Shown here in pieces: positions 24,658 through 33,174 of a stretch of DNA of 64,000 nucleotides; within the stretch, counting starts at the first letter, position 1, and each line of letters begins with the position of its first letter. The translations under genes were made by a program, and so were the position numbers. Below the pieces are notes generated by a model. It searched no databases, was not told the DNA's origin, and saw only the letters and a program-made list of their open reading frames with translations. Origin of the DNA: CBDCXF01 sp965223755 (GTDB lineage: Bacteria > Acidobacteriota > Thermoanaerobaculia > Multivoradales > JAHEKO01); NCBI GenBank assembly GCA_965223755.1, contig CBDCXF010000002.1:1054001-1118000 (forward strand), written 5' to 3'.

Positions 24658-27438
24658 TTATCCCTTCTCTTCCTCATCGTCTTCAAAGGTGGGCGTTTCG
24701 TCGCCACCTTCAATGAGGTTGCCGTCGGCGTCGAGAATGGCGATCTCGCCATAGTTGAGAGCGCGGACCTCTTCCTCGATCTTGGCGCGATCCCCGACCA
24801 CCACCCAGGTGAGTTTGTCGGGGTGCACCACCTCTTCGGCCGCCGAACCGATGGCGTCGGCGGTCAACCCGCGCACGGCGCTTGCGTAGGTGTCGTGGTA
24901 GTCGTCGGAAAGGCCGAATACGGTGCGTTCATAGAGCGCGCCGAGGACGTCGCCGTTGGTTTCCCACTGGCCGGAGAGAGTGAGGGTCGCTGAATCTTTG
25001 GCAAAGCCGATTTCGTCGTCAGTGATCTCGATCTCGCCGAGGATGCCGTTGAGTTCCTTCTCGACTTCAGCCATGGAGAGACCGGTCTTGTCGGTCTGCA
25101 CCGGAGCGTAGGCGATGAACGGCCGTTGCCCCTTAGCGTCGGGCATGAAGGTGTAGGCCCCGTAGGCCCAGCCCTTGTCCTCACGCAGGTTCATGTTGAC
25201 GCGAGCAGAAAAGTTGCCTCCCAAGACATCGTTCATGATCTCGATCGCGAGGTCGTTGGCCGCTGAGCGCGATGGGGCTACATGGCCGGCAAAGATGATG
25301 GATTGCTCCGAGTCGGGACGATCGATGAGAAAGATTCTCTCGGCGTCGGGAAAGTCGACCTCGGCGAGCTCCTTGGTAGGTACGTCGCCGCGCTTCCATT
25401 TGCCGAAGCGTTTGCCGACCAGATCGCGGACTTCGTCGAGAGTGGTGTCACCGACCACCAGCAGAGTGGCGTTGTTGGGACGAAACCATGACTTGTGAAA
25501 GTCAACCAACTCATCGCGGGTGATTGCGGCAACCGATTCCTCATCACCGGAGCCGGTGAAGGGCAGCGAGTACGGATGGCCGTCTCCGTAGAGAAGCTTG
25601 GGGAACACCCGCAACGCCATCTGAATCGGCGTTGACTTTTCACTCTTGATATCGGCGAGCTGTTCTTGGCGTAAGCGCTCGAGCTCGGCCTCGGGAAAGG
25701 TCGGATCGAGGACAACATCGGCAAAAAGCTCCAGACTTTCTTCGAGATTGGCCTTGAGCGCTGAGATCTGCACGTAGGACGAGTCGAGACTCGAGTTGGT
25801 ACCGAGTTCCGCCCCCAGCGAGTCGAGATGCTCGGCGATTTCCAGAGACGAACGGTCGCCGGCGCCTTCGTCCAAGAGATTGAGCGCCAACTCCGCGGTT
25901 CCGGGACGCGCGATGATGTCCGAGGCGCTGCCGGCGTCGATCACCAGCCGCATTTCGACCAGAGGCGCACTGGTGCGTTCGATGACGGCGATCTTGAGGC
26001 CGTTGTCGAGCTGTGCCGTCTGCGCTTCCGGAAACGTCGGATCAGCCGGAGTGCCGGCGTCGGGAACTTGCGAGCGGTCGACCCCCTCACCGGTGGCCGC
26101 GTAATCGGGATAGGGATAGATCTCGCCCTGAAGGCGACCGGTGGTCAGCCACTTGCGCGAAGTTTCGAGAAGGTCGTTGGCAGTGGCATCGCGCATCCGG
26201 GCCAGCGACACCCGGTAAGCGCCGGGATCACCACCGTAGACCTCGTTCGAAGCCAGCAGACTCGACTTGCCGCCGAAACCACCGATTCCTTCCAGACTAC
26301 GCACGAAGTCGGCAAACTGCCCGGTCTTGGCGCGCTCCAGTTCCTCCGCGGTCGGACCGTTTTCAAGCAGATCGGCGAGTTCTTCATTGATCGCTGCAAC
26401 AACATCGTCAAGATCGCCTCCCGGCTTGGCGGTGGCAGAGATCAAGAAGTTCCCCGAGATCTCAAAGCGCCAGATCCAAGCACTGACGTCGGTGGCAATT
26501 TGGTCTTCGTAGACCAGGCGTTTGTAAAGCCGTGAATTCTTGCCGATGGCAAGAACGTCGGAAACCAAATTGAGGTAGTCGTTCTCCGCCGTTCCCCACT
26601 CGGGAACGTTCCACTGCATGTAAACGCGGGCCGCGGGAACCCGATCTTCAAAGCGGATGGTCTGGTCGTGCAGCCGCGGAGCGACCCAGGAGTCGAGGCG
26701 AACAACCGGAGGACCTGGAGGAATGTCTCCGAAGTACTTTTGCATCTTCTCGCGCGCGGTGTCGACATCGATGTCGCCGGCCAGCACCACCACTGCGTTG
26801 GCGGCGCCGTAGTACTCGGCAAACCACTCTTTGACATCTTCAAGGGCCGCGGCGTTCAAATCCTCCATCGAACCGATGGTGTCCCACGAATAGGGATGGC
26901 CTTCGGGGTAGGCGAGAGCGGGCATGCGGTTCCACCACTCGGCGTAGGGCTGGTTGTCGCCCTGGCGCTTCTCGTTCTGAACCACGCCGCGCTGCTCGTC
27001 GAGGCGCTCCTGCGAGATCGCTCCCTGGAAGTGACCCATGCGGTCCGACTCCATCCACAGCGCGGTGTCGAGGGCGTTGGTGGGGACGTTTTGGAAGTAG
27101 TTGGTACGGTCCAGCCAGGTGGTTCCGTTGAGTTCCGTGGCCCCGATGCGCTCCAAGACCTTGAAGTAGTCGTCGTTGAAGTTCTCAGAGCCGTTGAACA
27201 TGAGGTGTTCGAAGAGATGAGCGAAGCCGGTCTTGCCGGGCTTCTCGTTCTTCGAGCCGACGTGGTACCAGACATTCACGGCCACGATGGGTGCTTTGTG
27301 GTCTTCGTGGACGATGACCGTCAATCCATTGTCGAGCTGGAACTTGTGAAAAGGGACTTCGGGAATCTCGAAGTCCGCGGCCGGCAAGCTGGTGGCAGCC
27401 AGCAGCGCAATGAGGGCAAGAGTGAGGGGTCGACGCAT
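24658..27438 (-). CDS. exported M16-family (pitrilysin/insulinase) zinc peptidase, two fused halves
   Basis: A 926-residue protein starting at ATG 27438, with GGAGGAG about 8 nt upstream, and a signal peptide (residues 1-20). The N-terminal half has the inverted zinc motif H74-LF-E77-H78 in GFAHLFEHLMFNG. The C-terminal half repeats the fold, but its matching position reads GTAELALNLLDEG and lacks zinc ligands, as in other fused M16 proteins where one half is catalytic. The acidic tail DDEEEKG is unusual. Likely a periplasmic oligopeptidase. Confidence 0.92.
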   Translation of the reverse strand: MRRPLTLALIALLAATSLPAADFEIPEVPFHKFQLDNGLTVIVHEDHKAPIVAVNVWYHVGSKNEKPGKTGFAHLFEHLMFNGSENFNDDYFKVLERIGATELNGTTWLDRTNYFQNVPTNALDTALWMESDRMGHFQGAISQERLDEQRGVVQNEKRQGDNQPYAEWWNRMPALAYPEGHPYSWDTIGSMEDLNAAALEDVKEWFAEYYGAANAVVVLAGDIDVDTAREKMQKYFGDIPPGPPVVRLDSWVAPRLHDQTIRFEDRVPAARVYMQWNVPEWGTAENDYLNLVSDVLAIGKNSRLYKRLVYEDQIATDVSAWIWRFEISGNFLISATAKPGGDLDDVVAAINEELADLLENGPTAEELERAKTGQFADFVRSLEGIGGFGGKSSLLASNEVYGGDPGAYRVSLARMRDATANDLLETSRKWLTTGRLQGEIYPYPDYAATGEGVDRSQVPDAGTPADPTFPEAQTAQLDNGLKIAVIERTSAPLVEMRLVIDAGSASDIIARPGTAELALNLLDEGAGDRSSLEIAEHLDSLGAELGTNSSLDSSYVQISALKANLEESLELFADVVLDPTFPEAELERLRQEQLADIKSEKSTPIQMALRVFPKLLYGDGHPYSLPFTGSGDEESVAAITRDELVDFHKSWFRPNNATLLVVGDTTLDEVRDLVGKRFGKWKRGDVPTKELAEVDFPDAERIFLIDRPDSEQSIIFAGHVAPSRSAANDLAIEIMNDVLGGNFSARVNMNLREDKGWAYGAYTFMPDAKGQRPFIAYAPVQTDKTGLSMAEVEKELNGILGEIEITDDEIGFAKDSATLTLSGQWETNGDVLGALYERTVFGLSDDYHDTYASAVRGLTADAIGSAAEEVVHPDKLTWVVVGDRAKIEEEVRALNYGEIAILDADGNLIEGGDETPTFEDDEEEKG

Positions 27439-27579
27439 GAGTTGTCTCCTCCAGGGTCGAATCGGTGTATTTGGAAGGTCCGGGCGCACCAACGCCACGA
27501 AACCTACTAAATTCTACGCCGTTTCGCGCCCAAGGTTTTTTGGCTGTCGATGGGTTCAAGCTTCCGATAGCATCGCGCC

Positions 27580-29061
27580 GTGTTGATTGACGCCAACGAT
27601 CTTCCCTCGGAAACCGCCGAACAGGCCGACGTTTGCATCGTCGGAGCGGGTGCGGCTGGTATCACTCTCGCTTTGGAGTTGGCCGCTGCCGGCAAGACTG
27701 TGGTGCTGCTGGAGTCAGGTGGATTCGAGTTTGAAGAGGCCAGCCAAGCGCTCTACTTGGGTTACCCCGGAGGGACCTTCCTCAAGCCGGAAGAGCGCTA
27801 CTTGACGCGTTCGCGCTTGCGTCGATTCGGCGGTACCACCGGTCATTGGAACGGGTGGTGCGCTCCTCTGCAATCATCGGATTTTGAACCCCGCAGTTGG
27901 ATTCCTGACAGCGGCTGGCCGATCGGCGAATCCGCGCTCCAACCTCACTACCAACGCGCAGCGGACTACCTGGAGATTGAAGCAGGGTTCGAGCGTGTCC
28001 CGAGTTTGTTGAGGGACGATCCGGTCTTTGAACCATTCTATTTTTCGATCAGTCCTCCGATACGCTTTGGTCTCAACTATCGGCAGCGGTTGCAGGAGTC
28101 GCTGACCATTCGCGTCATTGTCCACGCCAATCTGGTCGAAATGGTCGCCTCCGACAACGGTCAGGGAATTGCGGAAGTCGTCTGTTCGACTTTGGCGGGA
28201 GAGCGAGTTCGTGTGCGCGCCCGCAGTTACGTCTTGGCCTGCGGCGCGATCGAGAACGCACGCCTGTTGTTGACCGCCAAGCTGCGGCCGAACCAGATCC
28301 ACCCAACGTCGGAAACCATCGGCAAGTACTTCATGGATCATCCGATTCAGAGAATGGGACGGGTCTTGATCTCCAAAGGCCGTGACTCCCGGATGCTCGA
28401 GTTCTCGGATCGGTTGGGTGCACGGCATAAGGGTGGGCGGCGCGGCTTGTTTCGACCGCGGCCTTCAATATGTGCTGAGCGCAGTTGGCCCAACGCCCTG
28501 GTTTCCTTTACCAGGAAACAACGGTGGTGGGGTGGCGAATTCGTTCCCAGTGTTGCCCGGGCGAGCCGAAGGATGGCGCAGTTGGCAGAGACTCCAGGGC
28601 AATTCGAAACGGCGGCATATTTCGGTCAAGTTTCCTTGATTATCGAGCAGAGGCCGAACCCCGCAAGTCAAGTCACTATGACCGATGACCTTGATCCCTT
28701 GGGAATGCCGCGCGTGCGCCTCGATTGGCAGGTGGACGACGAAGATCGACGGGCGCTGATCGAGATCGCCCAGGCGATTGCTACCAGCGTCGGTGCTTCA
28801 CTCGAAGGGCGCGTCGGCAACTTCGTCGCCAGCGACTTCGAGTGGGAGGGAACAGGGGGTTCCAACCATCACATCGGCACGACGCGAATGGCCAACGATC
28901 CCAACCACGGCACCGTCGATCCCAACTGCAAGGTCTTTGGCGTCAACAACCTCTACGTTGCCGGCAGTTCGGTGTTCCCAACCGCCGCAGCGGTCAACCC
29001 GACCTTCACCATCGTCGCTCTGGCCACTCGCTTGGCCGACCATCTCCGGGAGGTCTCATGA
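27580..29061 (+). CDS. GMC-family oxidoreductase (gluconate 2-dehydrogenase-like large subunit)
   Basis: A 493-residue flavoprotein with FAD motif CIVGAGAAGITLALELAAAG, a central GGTTGHWNGWCAPL, and the GMC C-terminal block HHIGTTRMANDP and GSSVFPTAAAVNPTFTI, which carries the catalytic His/Asn region. It begins with GTG (or TTG three bases later). The small subunit gene overlaps its stop by 4 nt. Likely oxidises a sugar or alcohol; no cytochrome c subunit is adjacent. Confidence 0.87.
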   Translation: MLIDANDLPSETAEQADVCIVGAGAAGITLALELAAAGKTVVLLESGGFEFEEASQALYLGYPGGTFLKPEERYLTRSRLRRFGGTTGHWNGWCAPLQSSDFEPRSWIPDSGWPIGESALQPHYQRAADYLEIEAGFERVPSLLRDDPVFEPFYFSISPPIRFGLNYRQRLQESLTIRVIVHANLVEMVASDNGQGIAEVVCSTLAGERVRVRARSYVLACGAIENARLLLTAKLRPNQIHPTSETIGKYFMDHPIQRMGRVLISKGRDSRMLEFSDRLGARHKGGRRGLFRPRPSICAERSWPNALVSFTRKQRWWGGEFVPSVARASRRMAQLAETPGQFETAAYFGQVSLIIEQRPNPASQVTMTDDLDPLGMPRVRLDWQVDDEDRRALIEIAQAIATSVGASLEGRVGNFVASDFEWEGTGGSNHHIGTTRMANDPNHGTVDPNCKVFGVNNLYVAGSSVFPTAAAVNPTFTIVALATRLADHLREVS

Positions 29062-29492
29062 GCGGCCGCTCATTGGTCGACTTGGATCGACGGGAATTCG
29101 TCGTCGGCCTCAGTGCGGTCGTGGGTTCGTTGGCCTGGGGAGGGTGTGCGGCACCTGCGACCCCATTGGTACGGGAATCGCTGCAGGGAATCATCCCACC
29201 TGAACAAGCGTGGAAGGTTCTGGGTGACTATTACCTGAAGAACTCGAGAGTGTCGGTGCACCAAGTGGCAACGGACTTGGCCCGGCGCGTTGACTGGCAT
29301 AAGGATCTTGCGCCGGAAGAATTGACGCAACGGCTGCTCGCCGCCATGCGTGAAGACTTCTGGTCGGGGGCTGTCGATGGCCCGGATCATTGGATCCTGG
29401 CTGAGACCGAGTTGCAGGTCTACGCGATTCTGTCTGACGCACCGCTCCCTGATTCGGAGCCAGGCGAGTTGGAAACCACCGGCACCGCCTAG
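29058..29492 (+). CDS. gluconate 2-dehydrogenase subunit 3-like protein
   Basis: A 144-residue protein whose ATG overlaps the GMC stop (ATGA). The N-terminus LDRREFVVGLSAVVGSLAWGGC combines a twin-arginine-like motif with a hydrophobic stretch and a Cys that could be lipidated. The rest is helical and acidic, as in the gamma subunit that escorts GMC-type dehydrogenases through the Tat system. The family call depends strongly on this pairing. Confidence 0.7.
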   Translation: MSGRSLVDLDRREFVVGLSAVVGSLAWGGCAAPATPLVRESLQGIIPPEQAWKVLGDYYLKNSRVSVHQVATDLARRVDWHKDLAPEELTQRLLAAMREDFWSGAVDGPDHWILAETELQVYAILSDAPLPDSEPGELETTGTA

Positions 29493-29612
29493 GCCCTGGG
29501 CACTGCTAGAATTAGCTTGTTCTAAGGTCGCAATCACCGCAGTTTCGGCCGCAATCTCGTCAAACAACCAACCGGTTTCCAGATCAACCGACTTCAGCAA
29601 GGAAAACTGCAA

Positions 29613-30635
29613 ATGCGCGTACTCGTCACCGGACATAACGGCTACATCGGCACCGTTCTTACGCCGATGCTCAGCGAAGAGGGCATGGATGTCGTCGGGC
29701 TCGACGCCAACTGGTTTCAGGGCTGCGATTTCGGACCGCCGCCGCCGGCCGTACCGACGATTCACAAGGACTACCGCGACGCGTCGGTCGAAGACTTGAA
29801 AGACTTTGACGCCATCGTTCATCTGGCCAACCTCTCCAACGACCCACTTGGCGACCTCGACGCCAATCTGACCTATGAAATCAACCATCACGCCAGCGTG
29901 GACTTGGGCGATCGTGCGCGGGAGGCTGGGGTTCCTCGCTTTGTGTTTTCTTCCAGTTGCTCGACCTACGGCGCGGCGGGCGACGATTTTCTCGATGAAA
30001 CGGCCGAGTTTCACCCAGTGACCCCCTACGGCGAGTCCAAGGTGTGGGTCGAGCGCGACCTCAACCAGCTCGCGACCGATGAGTTTTCGCCTACTTCACT
30101 GCGCAACGCCACCGCGTACGGGGTTTCGCCTCGTTTGCGGTTGGACATCGTCCTCAACAACTTGATGGGTTGGGCGGTGACCACCGGCAAAGTAGTTCTA
30201 CTTTCCGACGGCAGTCCGTGGCGGCCGATGGTCCATGTCGAAGATATCTGCCGCGCCTTCCTCGCCGCCCTCAAGGCGCCGCGAGAAACCGTCCACACAC
30301 AGGCCTACAACGTGGGTAAAAAGGAACACAACTACCGCATTCGCGAGCTGGCGGAGGTGGTCGGAGAGGTCAGTGGTTGCGAGGTTTCGATTGCCGACGG
30401 CGCCAGCCCCGATAAGCGCACCTACCGCGTCGACTGTTCCAAGATCGAGCGCGACTTGGGGTTTGAGCCCAAGTGGGATGCACGCAGTGGAGCCGAGCAG
30501 CTCTTTGCCGCCTACAGCGAGTACAACATGGACCAGGAAGCATTTGACGGCCCTCTCTACGTCCGTTTGCGGCGCTTGCAGGAGTTGATTGCCAGCGGCC
30601 GAATCAACTCCGAACTGCGCTGGTTAACAGCGTAA
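29613..30635 (+). CDS. NAD-dependent epimerase/dehydratase (extended SDR)
   Basis: A 340-residue extended SDR with GHNGYIG as the Rossmann glycine motif, HLANLSNDP after the second strand, SSSCSTYG carrying the catalytic Ser, and YGESK as the Tyr-Lys pair. RPMVHVEDICRA is the usual substrate-domain block. A Shine-Dalgarno AAGGAAAA lies 6-7 nt before the ATG. It probably modifies a nucleotide sugar and may serve the RmlC-like/SAF group 7 kb to the left. The 120-nt gap before it contains no other gene. Confidence 0.87.
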   Translation: MRVLVTGHNGYIGTVLTPMLSEEGMDVVGLDANWFQGCDFGPPPPAVPTIHKDYRDASVEDLKDFDAIVHLANLSNDPLGDLDANLTYEINHHASVDLGDRAREAGVPRFVFSSSCSTYGAAGDDFLDETAEFHPVTPYGESKVWVERDLNQLATDEFSPTSLRNATAYGVSPRLRLDIVLNNLMGWAVTTGKVVLLSDGSPWRPMVHVEDICRAFLAALKAPRETVHTQAYNVGKKEHNYRIRELAEVVGEVSGCEVSIADGASPDKRTYRVDCSKIERDLGFEPKWDARSGAEQLFAAYSEYNMDQEAFDGPLYVRLRRLQELIASGRINSELRWLTA

Positions 30636-30638
30636 GCT

Positions 30639-30673
30639 GGTCATTGGTCACTGGTCACTGGCCACCGGCCACG
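30639..30673. repeat. 7-bp tandem repeat across the antiporter stop codon
   Basis: Five consecutive 7-mers read GGTCATT, GGTCACT, GGTCACT, GGCCACC, GGCCACG. The third holds, on the minus strand, the TGA stop of the Ca/Na antiporter, and the last two encode part of its C-terminus VAGGQ. The array lies 3 nt past the stop of the convergent epimerase gene. Confidence 0.8.
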
Positions 30674-31593
30674 GACCAAAGCCGGGCCAGGTAGAGCGCA
30701 TAGCCGGCGAGCAGGATCGCTCCGCCCAATTTGCCGATCCGCAACTTCCAAATCATCAGCGGGATCATGGCGATGGGGAAGCCCATCAAGCCGACGATCT
30801 CCAATCCCGTGGGCGCGGCTCCAAAACGAAACGGATGCACGGCGGCAGTGGCACCAAACACGGCGAGAAAGTTGAAGATATTGGACCCGACGATATTGCC
30901 GAGAACCAAGTCGTGTTCGCGCTTGGCGGTGGCGACGATCGCCGCGGCAAGCTCCGGAATGCTGGTGCCCACCGCCACCAAGGTCATGCCGATGACTCTT
31001 TTTGAGACGCCGAAGGCCACCGCCATTCCGGTCGCCCCTTGAATCAACACCTGAGCACCAAGAGTTAGCAGGCCGATTCCCGCAGCGGTGACTAAAACCG
31101 ACGAGAGAACGTTCGAACCCTTGGTTTCGCCTTCGGGCGCCAACTCTTCAGGCGAGGTGCGAAACAGCACGCCAACGTAAACGGCCAGAAGGGCGACGAG
31201 AAGCAGCCCTTCAATGCGAGCCAAGCGACCGTCCCAGGCGAAAGCCAAGCCAATGACGGTCGCCAAGATCATGAAGGGGACTTGGCGCAGTAAGAATCGA
31301 AGCGTTGTGGTCAGCGGTGCCAGGAGTGCCGCCGCTCCCAGAATCAAACCGATGTTGGCGACATTGGAGCCGACGACGTTGCCATAGGCGACCTCGGGGA
31401 CGCCCGAATAAGCGGCGAACAGGGAAGCGGCGAGTTCGGGGGCCGACGTCCCGAACGCCACCACAGTCAACCCGATCACGATGCGGCCGACGGAGAGGGC
31501 GTTGGCGAGTTGGGTGGCGCCCTTGACCAGCCATTCGCCGCCGAAATAAAGAAGAACGACGCCGAATACGGATTGAGCGAGATCCCAGAGCAC
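30655..31593 (-). CDS. calcium/sodium antiporter family protein (YrbG-like)
   Basis: A 312-residue CaCA-family membrane protein with about ten helices. Both alpha repeats are visible: FGTSAPELAASL with GNVVGSNVANIGLILG near residues 48-85, and VGTSIPELAAAI with GNIVGSNIFNFLAVFG near 208-245. These hold the cation-binding Glu/Asn residues. It begins with GTG and is divergent from a small membrane protein, 48 bp away. Confidence 0.93.
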   Translation of the reverse strand: MLWDLAQSVFGVVLLYFGGEWLVKGATQLANALSVGRIVIGLTVVAFGTSAPELAASLFAAYSGVPEVAYGNVVGSNVANIGLILGAAALLAPLTTTLRFLLRQVPFMILATVIGLAFAWDGRLARIEGLLLVALLAVYVGVLFRTSPEELAPEGETKGSNVLSSVLVTAAGIGLLTLGAQVLIQGATGMAVAFGVSKRVIGMTLVAVGTSIPELAAAIVATAKREHDLVLGNIVGSNIFNFLAVFGATAAVHPFRFGAAPTGLEIVGLMGFPIAMIPLMIWKLRIGKLGGAILLAGYALYLARLWSVAGGQ

Positions 31594-31641
31594 CGGAGCC
31601 GGATTCTGCCACAGGGCCTTTCCCGGATAGCATCGGCGGGC

Positions 31642-31815
31642 ATGAGTTGGTCGGCGAAACTCTCGATGATCTTCTGCGTTGCCTTCGGTGGCGCCTATCT
31701 GGTCTGGCTGATGTGGACCGAAGGTTGGATATTCGCCACTTTGCTGGGGATTCTGACCTTAGTGGGTGTCTTGGGCCTCGCCGTACACACGGTATTGGCT
31801 GAACGGGACCGCTGA
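31642..31815 (+). CDS. 57-residue two-helix membrane protein
   Basis: This ORF encodes MSWSAKLSMIFCVAFGGAYL, WLMWTEGWIFATLLGILTLV and a charged tail AERDR, giving two probable transmembrane helices. It is divergent from the antiporter gene. No family is recognised, and a clear ribosome-binding site is not visible, so expression is uncertain. Confidence 0.45.
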   Translation: MSWSAKLSMIFCVAFGGAYLVWLMWTEGWIFATLLGILTLVGVLGLAVHTVLAERDR

Positions 31816-31914
31816 CCGCGGAGTCATGCCATCCTCGTGCTTGGTAATCGCTCTGGTACCATTTAAGGTTCCTGATTCGAACGAATTGAAGTTCATGGGC
31901 AGGAGGCAGAGAGA

Positions 31915-32175
31915 ATGGCAGTAAACAGATCATCAATGGCACGGCGCCAGCGCGAAAGGAAGCGGCAGCAGAAACGCCGTGAGAAGCAAGCAGCGCGTGA
32001 AGAACGACGGCTGACCAAGCGTGAAGCGGAACCGACAGAGATCCCTGACGACCCAATGGACGACCCAACCATCGACTGGGGGGCGGCGGTGCGCGAGGGC
32101 GACAACTTGGCGATCAACGCAGTGGAAGCCGAAGAGACGGAAGAAGACGAGGAACTTGAGGAGGTTTCTGCCTAG
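31915..32175 (+). CDS. 86-residue charge-segregated small protein
   Basis: The ATG is preceded by AGGAGG with an 8-nt spacer, the best ribosome-binding site in this part of the window. Residues 1-37 are very basic (ARRQRERKRQQKRREKQAAR) and probably helical. Residues 38-86 are strongly acidic (EIPDDPMDDP, EAEETEEDEELEEVSA). The polarity suggests a nucleic-acid- or ribosome-binding adaptor. No family is recognised. Its last 20 nt overlap the likely start of the nuclease gene. Confidence 0.7.
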   Translation: MAVNRSSMARRQRERKRQQKRREKQAAREERRLTKREAEPTEIPDDPMDDPTIDWGAAVREGDNLAINAVEAEETEEDEELEEVSA

Positions 32176-33037
32176 CCGGCAGCACCTACGCAGGGCACGG
32201 ACACAGGCCCTAGTCAGTTTGGTCTTGGTTGCGGCTCCCGCGTTTGCGTGGGGCCCAGATGGGCATCGCCTCGTCGGTCAAGTCGCTTGGCTGACCATGA
32301 GTTCGGAGGCTCGCCAACGAGTCGCCGAACTCTTGCCGCGCGGTCGCTACGATTCTCTCGCCGAAGCCTGTGTGTGGGCGGATGCTCACGCGCGCGAGTT
32401 TCCCGAATACGACTGGGCAACTCGCTTGCACTACGTCAACGTCGAGCCCCAGGCCGACGCCTACCTTCGCGAGCGCGACTGCCCCGAAGGCAGCGAATGC
32501 GTGGTCGAGGCCGTCGGCCGCTTCAGCCGCGCATTGCGCGACCCTGAAAAATCCCTCCGGGAACGTAGCGAAGCCTTGATGTTCCTCGCTCATTTCGTCG
32601 GCGATCTGCACCAGCCGCTGCACGTGGCTCACCCGGACAATCGCGGGGGAAACCGAATCTTGGTTTCGTGGTTTGGCCGCGAGCGCGACCTCCACAGCGT
32701 TTGGGACGATGAGATTCCCGGCCGCTATCTACGCCGGCGCTACCCGTTATCGGCGTGGCTGTTGGGTCGAGCGTGGTCTCGTCATGCCGCTCATTTGGTC
32801 CGCCGGACGGCTCCTGCTGCATGGCTGCAAAGTACCGACCCCGCCGATTGGGCCAACGAGTCGCTGCGCCTAGCGCGAACCCACACCTACGACATCGAGA
32901 CGGGGGCGGCTCTGGACGCCGTCTACTACGATCAAACCAAACGCGCGGCGATGGAGCGGATTCACCAAGCCGGCGTTCGCTTGGGCGCACTCCTCGAGCG
33001 CCTTTTGATAACCGGCTTCCAGGAAAGCGAGCCCTGA
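32156..33037 (+). CDS. exported S1/P1-family nuclease
   Basis: About 293 residues; the start is uncertain. I use TTG 32156, which overlaps the upstream gene; a CTG at 32168 is an alternative. A signal peptide ends at AAPAFA, so the mature protein begins with WGPDGHRLVGQ, where the N-terminal Trp and the following His are zinc ligands in S1/P1 nucleases. ALMFLAHFVGDLHQPLHVAHPDNRGGN contributes the other His/Asp ligands of the trinuclear zinc site. It should degrade single-stranded nucleic acids outside the cytoplasm. Confidence 0.87.
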   Translation: MRRFLPSRQHLRRARTQALVSLVLVAAPAFAWGPDGHRLVGQVAWLTMSSEARQRVAELLPRGRYDSLAEACVWADAHAREFPEYDWATRLHYVNVEPQADAYLRERDCPEGSECVVEAVGRFSRALRDPEKSLRERSEALMFLAHFVGDLHQPLHVAHPDNRGGNRILVSWFGRERDLHSVWDDEIPGRYLRRRYPLSAWLLGRAWSRHAAHLVRRTAPAAWLQSTDPADWANESLRLARTHTYDIETGAALDAVYYDQTKRAAMERIHQAGVRLGALLERLLITGFQESEP

Positions 33038-33174
33038 GAGAAAACGAGTGCTAAAAAGAAACAGGACGAGGACGATCGCGTAGACCTAAGAGGGCGAACG
33101 CTGCACTTAGAAATGAAGCAATTCGGAAACTGAGCAGTCCCCAACGTGTAGTCCCCAAAAAAGGAGATAGCTTG

